This document shows, piece after piece, positions 25,201-37,449 of a stretch of DNA of 64,000 bases. The translations under genes and the position numbers were made by a program. The notes beneath the pieces are model-generated. The model did no database searches, was not told where the DNA came from, and saw only the letters and a program-made list of their open reading frames with translations. Positions within the stretch are counted from its first letter, which is position 1, and each line of letters begins with the position of its first letter. The stretch covers positions 14,799,926-14,863,925 of the forward strand of contig NC_134984.1 of NCBI RefSeq assembly GCF_050947335.1. The letters are read 5' to 3'. The DNA is from Megachile rotundata. Lineage: Eukaryota; Arthropoda; Insecta; Hymenoptera; Megachilidae.

Positions 25201-25933
25201 TTATCGTAGTACAGAAAAGACATCATACCCGCTTATTCTGTGCTGACAAGAAAGAACAAAGTGGAAAAAGTGGGAACATTCCAGCAGGTACAACAGTAGA
25301 TGTTTGTATAACGCATCCAACTGAATTTGACTTTTACCTGTGTAGTCATCAAGGCATTCAGGTAAGTTAATAATTTGTGATCAAATATCTACTCAGACTT
25401 GTTTCGCTTAATATAAATGTGACGTATATTTATTCGCTAGGGCACATCACGGCCATCACATTATCATGTTTTGTGGGACGATAATCATTTTGAAAGTGAT
25501 GAATTACAATGTCTTACCTATCAATTATGTCATACATATGTGAGATGTACAAGGTCTGTCAGTATACCTGCACCAGCGTATTATGCTCACCTTGTAGCAT
25601 TCCGAGCCAGATATCATTTGGTAGAAAAGGAACATGATAGGTAAGTTAAATCTGTGATCAATAAAGTCTTAAGTTTAATTTTTGATTATAAGATGCAAGG
25701 CTGTGATAAATCTTTACTAAAGGTACCTTAATATGAAGCTGTCATATAATTGTTTATTTGCAAAATCTGTTTGATATTAAATTATGTTTAATATACAAAT
25801 ATAATTTATTAATTTATATTTCAGTGGAGAAGGATCTCATCAGTCTGGTTGCAGCGAAGATAGAACACCAGGTGCAATGGCAAGAGCTATTACAGTTCAC
25901 GCAGACACAAAACGAGTTATGTACTTCGCATAA
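18152..25933 (+). CDS. AGO1: Argonaute-1, isoform from the upstream coding exon (about 928 aa)
   Basis: The first coding exon is 18152-18268, with ATG at 18157 after a TTTCAG acceptor. It encodes 37 residues starting MAQMEQQLPLQMPDLSSL and ending in GCGQCS, and finishes in phase 1 at a consensus donor (G|GTAAGT). It joins exon 2 at 21234 in frame, giving ...GCGQCSAPPPGP.... The remaining eleven exons are shared with the other isoform. The exon contains no recognised domain: its N-terminal half is Gln/Leu/Met-rich, and its C-terminal half has two cysteines in a C-G-Q-C pattern. An upstream leader exon near 13-15 kb is likely, because the exon begins with an acceptor. The coding exon sits inside mRpL53 intron 1 on the other strand. 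The splice phase supports this isoform; only RNA can confirm it. Confidence 0.6.
18908..18931. promoter_or_regulatory. NRF1-like and CRE-like motif pair
   Basis: CGCATGCGCC (about 18908-18917) resembles an NRF1/Ewg site and is followed by a perfect CRE/ATF palindrome TGACGTCA at 18924-18931. The pair lies within mRpL53 intron 1 and between the two alternative AGO1 first exons. Its target gene is unknown. Confidence 0.4.
19600..19822 (+). promoter_or_regulatory. AGO1 proximal promoter / 5' UTR, divergent from mRpL53
   Basis: The 560 bases between the mRpL53 start codon (19259, minus) and the MYPVGQ start codon (19823, plus) must hold both 5' UTRs and a shared or paired promoter. ATTGGTC at 19651-19657 and GACCAAT at 19665-19671 form a perfect 7-bp inverted repeat with a 7-bp spacer. 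That is two CCAAT boxes in opposite orientation, the kind of site bound by NF-Y in bidirectional promoters. The AGO1 leader would begin shortly after it. Confidence 0.5.
19823..25933 (+). CDS. AGO1: Argonaute-1, MYPVGQ isoform (about 897 aa)
   Basis: Main microRNA effector of the cytoplasmic RISC. Twelve exons: 19823-19841, 21234-21371, 21674-21954, 22029-22335, 22416-22638, 22698-22845, 23117-23380, 24195-24513, 24590-24941, 25028-25361, 25441-25640, 25825-25933. All phases agree. A Pro/Ser/Thr-rich N-tail (residues 7-52) precedes the N domain (from CPRRPNIGREGRPIGLRANH). PAZ lies near 250-390, MID near 460-545 and PIWI near 550-860. All four slicer residues are present: D634 (FLGADVTHPP), E674 (RQEIIQE), D707 (YRDGVSEG) and H845 (YYAHLVAF). 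The protein ends with the universal MYFA. Exon 1 encodes only MYPVGQ plus one base and matches the start known for insect AGO1. Codon use is AT-rich like its surroundings. Identification is certain. Confidence 0.97.
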
Positions 25934-28900
25934 TTCTTTGAAGTTTTTTTTTACACACAAGCAACTGATACCAGATAATGATAATCATATCTTGCGCACG
26001 AATATTTCTAGACTATTTAAATGCTAAACAATCTTCTTGAGTGGTCAATTTTTTTATTTACTTTTATAATCAAATGAATCTGTCCAATATCTAAAACGGG
26101 TCGAACAATTTTATATTGAGTTTATTTCCTTTTTTTATATTTTATTTAACACATTGTCGACTAGGTTTTGGACAGATATTCTAAACATTCTAGGAAGTAG
26201 GTTTTAAAAGAGGTGCTTTTAGTTAATCATGTTTTAGATTAGATTAAGGCATATGCAGCTTGACTGGTGTGAAATTTCGCGCTAAAAACCACATGAACAA
26301 ACAGTTTAAGAAAAATATCAGCTGCCGTGCATATTACGCTTATTTTGTTCTTTTCCTTTTTCCTTTTTTATAGAGATTAAATTATCTCTAGCATTTGTAT
26401 GATACAAAAATATTACATTACAACATAAATTTACGATTGTATAAATCGCTTCTTGCGAAAACTGTTATCTTGTTGTTTATGCATAGTTATCATTTAAATC
26501 AGCCAATTTTTGTAGGGGGAAAAAAATTTAGACCTAATGAGTCACGCGATAATAATTGACATGTACTATTGTCACGCTTAAGGCATATTTTACTATTATG
26601 CTCATGAGACTACGATTCTCTATGATATCATATTTATCATACTTATCATATTTATTGTAAGTACTAAAAAAATTGGCCACGTCAAGTAATGAATTGTCGA
26701 TAGGGAGATGCAAATGAGTTAAAAAGGTTCAAGGTCTCTAAGCCAATGGCCAAAGTAAGTTAAGAATCTGTTATAATGAAATCCAAAGTTGTGGCAAGCT
26801 GATAAAGCATAGTGTTACGTAATATCTTTAGTGTTGTAAAAAAAACATCGTGCCACATTTGCTGAATGATATCTTCTGTATGACGTGAATTTCAATCAGT
26901 CTAAATCTAATGTCATTTTTACGAGGGATCATTTAAAATGCTTCAGCATTTTGTTAACTTGAATGAAAAAGGAATCAAGAATCTTCCACGTGACTAGTGA
27001 CGATTCAGAATAATTATTGCGTAATTGGAAGATCATTCTTTTAATATTAAGTGGAATAGAATATATTATTATTGTATAAAAGTGTAATATTTTACATCTT
27101 AATGGTTTGATAGTAACCAAAAATTCGAAGATATATATTTGTTTTAGTTTCACTGTCATTAACTTTCGTATGATATGTGAAGCAGGAGTCATAGACGCTT
27201 ACATCAACAAAGTTATGATGCAGCTTCAACTGTATAGTAACTTTATTAGTATCAGAATTTTGAGGCTCGGTTTGTTATAGCTAATACGGTTTCAGACATT
27301 CAGGTCTAAACAGTATCTAAAAGGAAAATATTCTCAATGTTTCACCCTTACAGTTGGCTTCATTGAGAATCTAAAAACGTATTAACACTGATGTGCATGA
27401 AGAAATACATTCCTTATGTAGTATCAATGTTCATGTTCCGCTTCGCGGTTGGCTGATCAATTACAAAACAGGAGGAAAGTACCGTAAATGAAGTTAAAAC
27501 GATATCTTTTATTCCTGTTCAATATCGATCAGAGATTTTCATTATTTTTATTATTTTTCTGTATTATCAAGGAATGTAATATTTGCATTTAAGTTCAGAT
27601 CTTGGTTCTTCCTAACAGGGTACAGTCCGTTGAAAAGCACTGACTTGCAATAAAGTAAAACTGAACGCACAATAAAAAGAATGCGAGAACCAAGATAACT
27701 AAACATTCATAATACTGATAAATGTAAAACTATCATGGTCTTCTTTTCATACACTAAAAGAATATTAAAACAGTTTAATTAAATAATGAATATGAATGCT
27801 ATATAAAGAGTGTACACACCTAAGTAAGAGTAAACGTAACAGAAACAAGGAAGAGCATATTCTCTTGCACATAAAAACCAAGGATAAATAAAGGAAATGC
27901 TTTCCATATACATAGAAGAATGTTTCCATGTACATTTACCCTTACTTAATGGAACTCTAAATTGTACATAACATACTATCAATTTGTTTTTAGCTTTCTG
28001 ATGAAATCGTGTAGAATCCTGGTAATACATTAGCAATACTTTCCTTCTAGATACAGTTTACACTTGAAAATTTTAAACGGTATTGTCCATATCGATGAAG
28101 GTAAACGATTACCTTAATTTAATGTTTAAAACATAAAGCGTTATCTCCTTGGGTAATAAAAATTATATTGAATTTATATGGCATTAGATCTGGGCTGATG
28201 ATGAAGCCCCATCAATGCAAAAAATGACTCGGATAAGGTTAGAGTAAGGATTATTCAGTAATTGTAGAATAGATTAGAACTATAATATGAAATTATTAGG
28301 ATAAGTTTTGTTTTATTTGTTGTGTAACGCAAATTTTAAGGTCCTTCAATCTTTCTTCTTTTAATGTAACGAATTCTTCATTCACAATTCGTCCGAGTGG
28401 TGGTGTGTATTTCAAATGAAATGATCTTAATCGGCACAGTAACATTACTAAGAGCCCAGCAAGCAACTACAATGAAGAAGCAATAGATAGGATAATGAAA
28501 TGTATAAATATGTATTGAATGTCGTGCGCCATAAGTCGTTTATTGCATACCGTTAGAATCATTAATACGTCGATAATGTTTTTAACGATGTTCACCGTCT
28601 TTGAACATAGGTTGTAATTATTTTGTTATTTGATTTATAAAGCAGTATTAAAAATAGCTAAACATCGATATCGTTGCATGATTCAAATGAAAACCAAACT
28701 TATAAACTCTTGTATAGATCTAACCAGAGTATCTTAATGATGTTTTGTAAGATATATTTCTTTTTACACTTGAAAATCAATTCAAAAAGGCATTTTAACT
28801 GACGCTTACTTGTAATATAAAATGCAGGCTGGCGTCTAGAGTTTATAGAAAATGATGTATTAATGATTCTAGCTTGCAAGTGATAAATATTAATTTTATC

Positions 28901-31900
28901 CGGGAAACTATGGAAAAGGACCTTAATCTATCAATAATATTTATTCTAGTTATAAAATTTAAGCCTTTAATGTAGGATATCGCTTACGGTTACAACAATT
29001 AATACCTAGTTTCTGACTTTGTGAGAGAACAAAAAATTAGGTAATTTGTTAAACATGATTTCGACATCCGTAAAGGTCGAAAGCATCATTTTGAAACGTT
29101 CGTTAAGATAGTTTCTGTAATTGAATCAATTACAAATGATCGAAGGCAGCGGATAAATGAATGCAAATTAGTGATGATGAAAGGTATAGTTAAAGTAAGA
29201 AAGAAAACTGAGGAGTCTTGATCAGTGAGGAGATACAACAAAAAAAAAAATGAAGAATTTATTATTCGTGTTGTTAAGGGTGTAATGGAACCAAAATGAC
29301 GAACGCAAGAAGTTTAGATGTGAAGATTACGGATCAATTTTTGAATCGTAATGAGGCCATACAGATCTATTAGATTTTAAGTGAATCTAAACTGCAAACA
29401 ACTGCAGTGTACATATAATCGGTGTACAAGTAAATACCAAGTAAATGAAAGGAAAAAGGACATGAAACAGTGAAAATATCAAATGAAGTGAATATTTAAT
29501 ACAATTTGAATAATCAGCATGTGAGCTGTATAAAAATCATTTACTTTAAAGATTTATATTCCTCATTGAGTATACAAGTGGTTAAACATTATTAGTTCTG
29601 GCGCTTCCACAAATGGAACATTTACTGCCATTATGGTTTGTTATTCTTCTTTGGACCTGTGCTATAGTTTAACAATTTAGTCTTTTGTATTTTTGTTCAC
29701 ATGTTTTATCTCTTTTGCAGGCATAATATTGTGTTTCAAATCCTTCAAACTGGATTGCGATGGTGCTTCATGTTTGATAGAAGTTTGGACGATGAGCTGA
29801 CCAGTGTTATGCATGGCACGCAGGTGTTGATTTTAAGATGTTAAGGTTATTATGGACTTCAAACTTCACAAATGGAACCACCCTGCAATCCTGTTTATTG
29901 TGAATTGTAAGAATTTCTCTGGATTCCTGTTATTTGTGGAATGCAATTGTATTTGTTAATCTTTAATCGCATCCAGACAAAATTTAAAGAGTATATGGAA
30001 ATTTGTAGGTCCAGAGTTAGTTACTTTCTCATTTATAATTTGGTTTTTTATTCATAGAAAACAGTTTACAATACCACCATATTATACACATGTAAATAAT
30101 AGGGTGGTAATAAATTTTCATTTGAAATATCTTTAAGTCCTAAACTGAATATCAGGTACTTTGTAAGAAAGCATTGTTTCGTGCAGGTTTGCGAACGCTA
30201 TACTTGGTATTTACTTGTGGCCGATCGAAAACTAGCCTCCATTTGTAAATATTACCTCAATAACTCGTTCATAAATCATTTTACCATTTAGTGATGGACG
30301 GTCGGCGGGCAATAGATGGAATGCTTTTTGAACAAACTTTTGTCATTTTTATTTCGACAGGATGATAGTGAAGATTAATTTGTACGTTGTTTGTTTTTTA
30401 ATCCGGTGCAAAAATCTAGATGATTGAGTTTCTTTTTTGGATCGAACAACGCATAATAAAACTTGTACCTAGTATATGTTCGAAAGAGAAATAAGTTAAT
30501 TAAACACAAGTTAAAAAAAAAACGGTAATTAAAAGTCTCGCGAGAAACGGGTTTTACTTAGTGTGTAATAAAGAAAAGTAACCGAATCTATTGATAAAAT
30601 AAAAAGAACGTAGAAGAGTTTACTTCCTACCACGAGCCCAGACGTTTTAAAAAGTAAGACAAATAATCTATATTTATATATTAAAAAAAAAAGAGTAAAG
30701 TTACGTGTGTGGAACACGTGTGAATTATACATTTCCAAGAATAAGGTGACGAAATAAAAATATCCTTGTATTTCGATGAGCTTTACAAGTTAAATCGTGA
30801 AATCAATTGTACTTCGCAAGCGATAGATTTTCCGATAATTGATAAGCTGTCTTTGCCTGTAAAGAAAAAAGAAAAGGAGAAAGAAAAATACGTTGTCTAT
30901 TATTCCCAAGAAATCATAGTTCGTCAGTGTTTTTAAGTGGCGTTCATCGATAGATTTTAGCGTAACAATTGAATGAATCGATTTCGATAAACGACTAATT
31001 AATTATTGAAGCGATTAAATGTCTATTAAATTATTTCACAGTATTAAGATTTATCAATCGATTCCATTGTAACACCATCTCTGCACAAAATTTAATGTAG
31101 GGAAGTGGCGATCCTCTTTTTCATCTTTTTTCTTTTTCCTTAGCGTTTGTTAAGCGACTCGTAAAGCGCCACCAAAGACCTTGACGTTGCGATATTATGA
31201 TTTTCGGAATGTTCTAACTTAGGGTTAAGGAGATAAAAAAAAAGCTAACGCGTTGAATCTTAGCACGATAACGTTGAATGTTAAAACGGATCCTGGTCGA
31301 TTTCTAGGAAAGGCAAATAAACTACAAACGACAAAACATGATTTTTACATAAATTAAACGAATAAGCTTGAATAGTTTCGTACAGCGAACGTAAATGTTA
31401 CAATATTTTTACAAGTGTTTGCATTTTGCTTTTCCTACGAGATTTCAACCGGCGAACCCGTTCTATTTCTTTCTTTTTTCGAAACAATTCGTAAAAGCGT
31501 CAAGAATTCTTCTTACATAGTTGTATATAAGTTTCATTCGAAGCACTAAACAAACAAATAAAAAAATGTGTATGAAAAGCGCTTAAGAAAAAAGAAAAAA
31601 AAGAATAGATGTCAAAAATGTCAGCTTTAAGAATGTCGAGAACTTCTCGAAAAGACGATGGCGTTCCCAAGGAATCATATTAATATTCAAGCTTCATGGT
31701 ATAAACAAAAAAAAAATAACATGATAGTATATCGTAGCTAGTAGGATTTGTCTAGTTAATTTCCGTTTCTAAATGCGATTGTGTCCGTACCTACCAATGA
31801 ATACCGCAGGAATAAGCATGCTTGAAAATATTAAGGGGACATTGATTAACGATGATCATTAATGATGATAATAATTAGCCAAGTGTAAAGGTAACGTTTT

Positions 31901-34900
31901 TTTATAGGCTAAGATAATTACGTGTAATTTTCTTGTCGAGCGTGGCATCTGATTTCTTGTTTACACGCGCTTCTTCGTCAGTGATCTCAGAAGGATGTTT
32001 GAACACTTTCTTGTATTTGTGTTGCTGTATATTAACGTGCGAGCTCTCTTTAAAAAAAAAACCCTTTATGTATCAGCGAGCTCGAGCACCTTAATTATCG
32101 TAAGGAAAGGTTTATGCAAGTTCGAAAGACGAAAGACACATTGTAAATTGCAACTAAATATGTATGCCGTTTGTAGGATATCGGACGACCTTTTCATTGT
32201 AAAATTTATGTCTTGTAAGATTTTTAGAATGCGTATTTCTTCCAAAGGAATTAAACGCTGATTTTCTATGAAACGAGGCATTGGAAAAAGTTGCGCACGA
32301 ATTGGTTACGGCAGAATTTTCAAGTTTTCAAATTTTATTGAAGACTTTTAAGTATTTGTCGCTTTCAAAATTTTTAGCTTTGAGAATTTGTCATTTTTTA
32401 AATTTGTATAGCTGAAAATTTGGGTATTTGTAAATTGGAAAGTTTGTAATTTTTAAAATTTTTGAACTATCTATGATATCGGACGTATAAAGACGTATAT
32501 GTGTACGTATTTTTAAAGCGTTATTTCGTCGCAACTTCTTTCAACACATTTTAACCAAAAATAATTGAATCGCTTTAATTAGAAACGAATATATAATTAA
32601 ACAAATTCTTCCGTTAAATCCTTAAGACTCTTTTTAACTTTATTTTAAAAAATTAGCAAAAATTCTTGTAATGATCGAAACAGGAAAATTTGAAAGTGTA
32701 AATTTGTTTTAATCAAGTCAATGAAAGTTTTATATAAAAGATGTTAAATTGTGCAAGAAAATATCAAAATTAAAAGACTGCCGAACGAAGAGACTATGAT
32801 AAATGAATAGTGCAAATAATTGAAACGAATAGTGCAAAAGTAACGATGCTTTAATTGACGAATAACAGGAAGGATTTATTTTCAATAAATTCGAAGATTT
32901 TGAAAAAATCGAATTATATTTTGTAAACATATCGCTATGTTGAAATTCTTACCATGTTGCATGTGTATTGTTTTATTTCCATGCTTTTTATATAAAACAA
33001 TGCGAAAGGAAAAATATTGGAATGCTACTGTACCTGTTGAATTTTTAAAGAACATACATTCAAGAAAAATAATTCGGTATTAATATTTTGCACGACCGCC
33101 AATGAAATCTAATTATTATTTTATTACATTTATTTTCTAATTATTTTAATTAATATCATTTTATTTATAAGCGATACATTGTCAGAAAAGTTTCTAAACC
33201 TTTTAAAATTTATTTAACATTGCATGATTGCAATATAGAACAAATAGTGATAATATTTATTGTACCATCCGTACATTATTTTTCAGATACATTGTAGAAA
33301 TAAATAATATTTTCGTCTAGAAATATTTGTCGTTGAAACAAAAAATTATATTAATTTCTTAATTAAATAACTGAAACACGATCTTTTTATCATGTACGAA
33401 TATTTATTTCCATTCTGTTTCTTTTCATTAACAAATTAGCGTAAATTGTGTTCATTCGTTGCAATAATGAATCAGAGTAAATATGATAGTCAAATTAACA
33501 AAAGAATAATTAAGATTGTGTATACACTTTGCTTTTATTATTTATGAGATTTTGTATAAAAACAATGTTAAGTAAATTAGAAGTACGGAAACTTTCTTAA
33601 CCGACTGTATCTATATTTATTTTAAAAGAATAATTTTTTAAGTACAATTCTTCGTTAATATAATTTTTGTCAGCGTTTAAATCTATCAAACAATTTATTA
33701 CAAGATCTAAATCTTCTCGCAGAACGACAATTTATGTCTCAGAAATTATTTACAAATGCAAATTGAACTAAAAATGCAAATGTCGTCCGTTAACTATTCT
33801 GTTTCGATTCGATTCGAAATTCGCCGCACGAAAGAGAAACGAAAGAACGATTGTATAAATCTTCCTTATATCTACAAGTGCCTGGCGCTTTGCCTGCGCG
33901 TGTTTGACGTGGCAAATCTAATAAGTTTCAATTTATTAAATACGAGTAAAAAATTTTCTAAATTACACTAAAAAAAAAGCGTGAGAGAGAAACGCGCGAA
34001 AGAGAACACCGTAAAAATAAAAAAAAAAAAAATAAATAAAAGAGAGTGAGAGCGAGAGAGCGAGGATGATATGCGAAGTATCGAATGTATATGAATACAA
34101 CAGAAACAAAAAAATGATGAAAACTAGTAAAAAAATTCGTAATATCGAGGTGACCATTTTCTGGATTTCGTAGTCGAGACATCCAGCCTTCGTGTACAAT
34201 AAAATTTACACCTTGCACAATACAACTATTGAGTATTTGAATTTCTAGGGATTCTTAAATTTCAGGCCCCACCTTTTTCATTAAAGTTTTCTTTCAAAGA
34301 AAAACTTAGGCTGCGGGATGAAGGTCATCTCAAGGTCGTATCTTCCGTGTGGCCCTTGTTTTTCTTCTTTTAAGAGAATTATATATTTTTTAGATTATCG
34401 ATAGATGTCTAATAATAAATAATTTATAATTCACTCTGGTGATTTTTCTTTATTTTCCGGTAGAATTAGTTTTTACCAATTTTTACGGCTTCGACACGTT
34501 CGATCTGGATATTTACAAAATTCGAAAGATGCAAGATGAATAAATGAAAGTGTCTAAAATTGAAAATCTCTGAACATGACAATTCAATTCCTAAATCTCT
34601 GTATTTTGAGAATTTGTGATTTGTTAAATTTCGAAGATTGAAATTTGAATTGTGTCATTTTACAACTTTCTGAATTTCATGTGTATTAATTTAATCGAAC
34701 GTGTTAACGATCAATTGAAGATTGGAAAATGAAGTAAAATACTCGATGCTTTTCAAATGTTTATTGAATGAAAATGTTGTCGCTGCAGTCACAAAGGACA
34801 AGAACGCCTTATGTATAATCAAAATTAATCGCGAGAAAAGAATAGAAGATTGTCCTGTACGATGGGGGATGGTCACCTTTATGGATGTATTAGGATAATA

Positions 34901-36180
34901 AACGAAGGGCTCATCGTGAAAATTGTGTCGAGTTGCGACTGATAATAATAAAGCGCTTATACTTAGGTGAATAGATATTTGTTAAGGGACATGTTGCTAG
35001 TTTACCATCGGTTGCACACTGAAAGTATATTCTTAATTATGTACATCTGTAAAAGTTTCACCAAAATTCCGGGAAAAAATGCTACTTATTGATTGTAAGA
35101 GAAACAAATATATCTACATTTATATCTCTGTGTATCCCACCCCTACACGAACGCATACACATTACACAATTTCTCTGGTAAATTACTTTCTTGATCCTTC
35201 TCGAAATTTTTCTATTGTTTCGTTTACTTTCGTGAAGTCTTACAGTTTTATGTTTCTTATTAAATATTCTGTTAAAGTGTTTTTCGTAGATTCTACGAAG
35301 AGGATTTTTTTTTAATGTAATTTTGATGTTATTTTACTGTGGGCATTGTGTACAAAAGTGGAGTTGGTCGAAGGAACAGATACAGATTATTAGTGAATAA
35401 GACGTAAGAGGAAGAGTAGAATTTTTTAAGTGAACAAGTACAAGATTAAAGAAAAGAGTAATTAATGAATTGTGCATTACTATGTTATTTTGTGACCTTG
35501 ACACGCGTTGAGCAATAACATTCAATTTTAAACACTTATATTTTATTATATAATTGAATAATTTATATCTGTACATAATCGCAGAAGGTATTATAATACG
35601 ACGGAACAAGAATGCATGGTACAGCATTGCAAAGTGTACTGTATGTACTTAAATACGTTGTTTCAATTTGTAAAATATCCAGTACATTTTAAAAGTGAGT
35701 GTTGTCTTTACTAGCAGTTTCTACACCATTTTTCATGTAACACGCATGTACTATTATGGATAACGAAATACATTAATTTAATAAAATAATGAAGGAAAGT
35801 AAATAAACATTGTTTGATGTTGCACATAAAACAATGATCCATGTAAGTTATGGCTTTTCTCAATAAAATTATTCAGAAATTTTAAACACCTATAACAGTT
35901 TGTTATTTTTTAGATGCCAATTATAACTCACACAATTCCATTGTCATAAACAATGTAATACAATTAAAATTAATAGTATTGTTTACGTATGTGACAAAAT
36001 AATAGTTACAATGTGTACGTTACGTTTCAGAGGTGTGACTCCAGGAACTATATTAAAAAAAAAGTTAACGTTTTTTATAATTGAACTTTACATTTAAGGT
36101 TACACTTATAACAAATATACTTGGACGATTTAACACATAAATACTAAGAATTTGTTGTGAAATAATTTATTAAAAAGTTC
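25934..36180. other. AGO1 3' UTR and/or intergenic DNA, about 10 kb
   Basis: No protein-coding gene is recognised. The sequence is AT-rich with many short open frames on both strands. Canonical AATAAA signals occur at several places (for example 27649-27654, 27671-27676 and about 35864), so the AGO1 3' UTR could be short or up to 10 kb long. A/T-word patches occur at about 32320-32460 and 34550-34680, and a GA-rich low-complexity tract at about 34010-34065. One splice-compatible open segment, 29721-29844, is listed separately. How much of this is transcribed cannot be decided from sequence. Confidence 0.5.
29721..29844 (+). other. Possible alternative 3' terminal exon of AGO1
   Basis: A strong acceptor (TCTTTTGCAG) ends at 29720. 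The following 124 bases are open in exactly the frame needed to accept AGO1 exon 11, which ends in phase 2. The tail would begin RHNIVFQILQTGLRW and end LILRC before TAA. It would replace the last 36 residues of AGO1, including MYFA, while keeping all four catalytic residues. I do not recognise the peptide. It may equally be a conserved or chance piece of 3' UTR, or part of a spliced non-coding RNA. Confidence 0.2.
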
Positions 36181-36360
36181 ATATAGTAATTGACTTAAAA
36201 AGTTGGAAGAATTTTGAAACTTGCATTCGTACACGTATGTTGAAATTCATATTTCCGCGCGCTAATTCAAAATGGCGCCGCCTCACGGTCAAGCACGAAA
36301 CTATCAAAATACGAAATTGCGCTTTTCGGTAAAATAAAGCATTATTACGCTTTTCTGACA

Positions 36361-36500
36361 CTTGTAAAACTTGAGAAATTAGTCATGCTACGCTGTCGAC
36401 CAAGTTTTGTAAAAGATGATACTTGTGAGAACGGTTTTTGACGACTCGAAAGAAAATTTGTTGCCATCATGTCATTCCCTGTATCATCGACAAGGTACAG
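36361..36500. repeat. Diverged repeat, copy A
   Basis: The segment shares an ordered series of words with 37150-37300: GTCATGCT, CTTGTGAGAACGGTTTTTGA, CGAYTCGAAAGAAA, and CCCTRTWTYATCGAC. By eye roughly two thirds of bases match over about 140 bases, in the same orientation. It looks like an old dispersed repeat or an ancient local duplication. Confidence 0.5.
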
Positions 36501-36658
36501 CATAGCGTGCGAATTGTTCTGAACACATAATCCGTATTTTCGGACCATCGGAATATATTACATACAAAATAAAATCAGTATTAATGAATATACAATAAAT
36601 ATAAAGCGTATTAATCAATAAAATCAGTGTTAATTGAATTTTAAAAAAAATCGAACAA

Positions 36659-36747
36659 GTGGCGCCATCTCTTCAACGAACAGGGTGAACTACACACTTT
36701 TGAAACACGCTGCTAATTAGTTCCCATTTTCGCCATCAGATGGCAGT
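36659..36747 (-). mobile_element. GTGGCGCC-ended short element, inverted copy 1
   Basis: Reading from 36659, the unit begins GTGGCGCCATCTCTTCAAC. Its first 68 bases match the reverse complement of 36935-37002 at 66 positions. The inner end (CGCCATCAGATGGCAG) has decayed relative to the partner's CGCTAGACGGCGCCAC. The features fit a short non-autonomous element of about 90 bp with GTGGCGCC/GGCGCCAC termini. No coding capacity. Confidence 0.6.
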
Positions 36748-36911
36748 ATATTAAACGGAAATTGCCTAATAATTGTTTAATATTGATAATGTTTCGGTAA
36801 AGTCAAAACAATTCGAAGTAAATTCCACTCAGATATAATTCGATTCATATTATAGTTAATTAAGTTAATAAAATCGACTATATTAATTGAGTTGAACCGG
36901 AAAAGACACAC

Positions 36912-37002
36912 GTGGCGCCGTCTAGCGGTAGATATGGGAACTAATTAACAGCGTGTTTCAAAAGTGTGTAGTTCACCCTGTTTGTTGAAGAGATGGCGCC
37001 AC
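36912..37002 (+). mobile_element. GTGGCGCC-ended short element, copy 2
   Basis: The unit starts GTGGCGCC (36912-36919) and ends GGCGCCAC (36995-37002), so it has 8-bp perfect terminal inverted repeats and a length of 91 bp. Together with copy 1 it makes a 68-base inverted repeat with a 208-base spacer that could fold into a long hairpin if transcribed. A/T-rich runs (TTTTAAAAAA) flank both outer ends. Confidence 0.65.
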
Positions 37003-37149
37003 AGTTTCAATTTTAAAAAACCAAATAATTACTGATTTTATTGCCTTAATTGACTGTAATAATCATCAAATTACATCGCAGTGCAATACTAATTAACGAC
37101 ACAATGTTTTGACTTCATCAAACCTTTACAAATTTAGTTTTTTTTTTTC

Positions 37150-37300
37150 AGAAAACCGTCATGCTCCAAGTCACGTTAAAATTTTGCACATACGCTCTTT
37201 TTTAAGAAAGGAAACATTTGTGAAAGCAGTTTTAGGCGATTCGAAAGAAAGTTCTGTACCATTTTCATATGAATCCCTATTTTATCGACGATATTCTGAA
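37150..37300. repeat. Diverged repeat, copy B
   Basis: This is the partner of the segment at 36361-36500 in direct orientation, sharing GTCATGCTCC, TTTGTGAAAGCAGTTTTAGG, CGATTCGAAAGAAAG and CCCTATTTTATCGACGA. The inverted element pair lies between the two copies. An apparent 111-codon frame across this copy is probably not a gene. Confidence 0.5.
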
Positions 37301-37449
37301 AATTATATTACGTATAATAAACGTATGTGTATGTATATGTCACTAACCGTTCTCACAGATATTTCCTTTAAAAAAAAAAAGAGCACGTTTACAAAAGTTA
37401 GTCCGAATCGAGACATGACGGTATTCCAAAGTTTCCCCAAATGATCGCC

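Noticed and set aside
25931..25975. Stop-codon readthrough extension of AGO1
   Set aside because: Only about 13 low-complexity codons follow the TAA before the next stop, with no sign of a conserved extension.
37109..37444. 111-codon plus-strand frame
   Set aside because: It spans a diverged repeat copy whose partner does not keep the same frame open; more likely repeat DNA.
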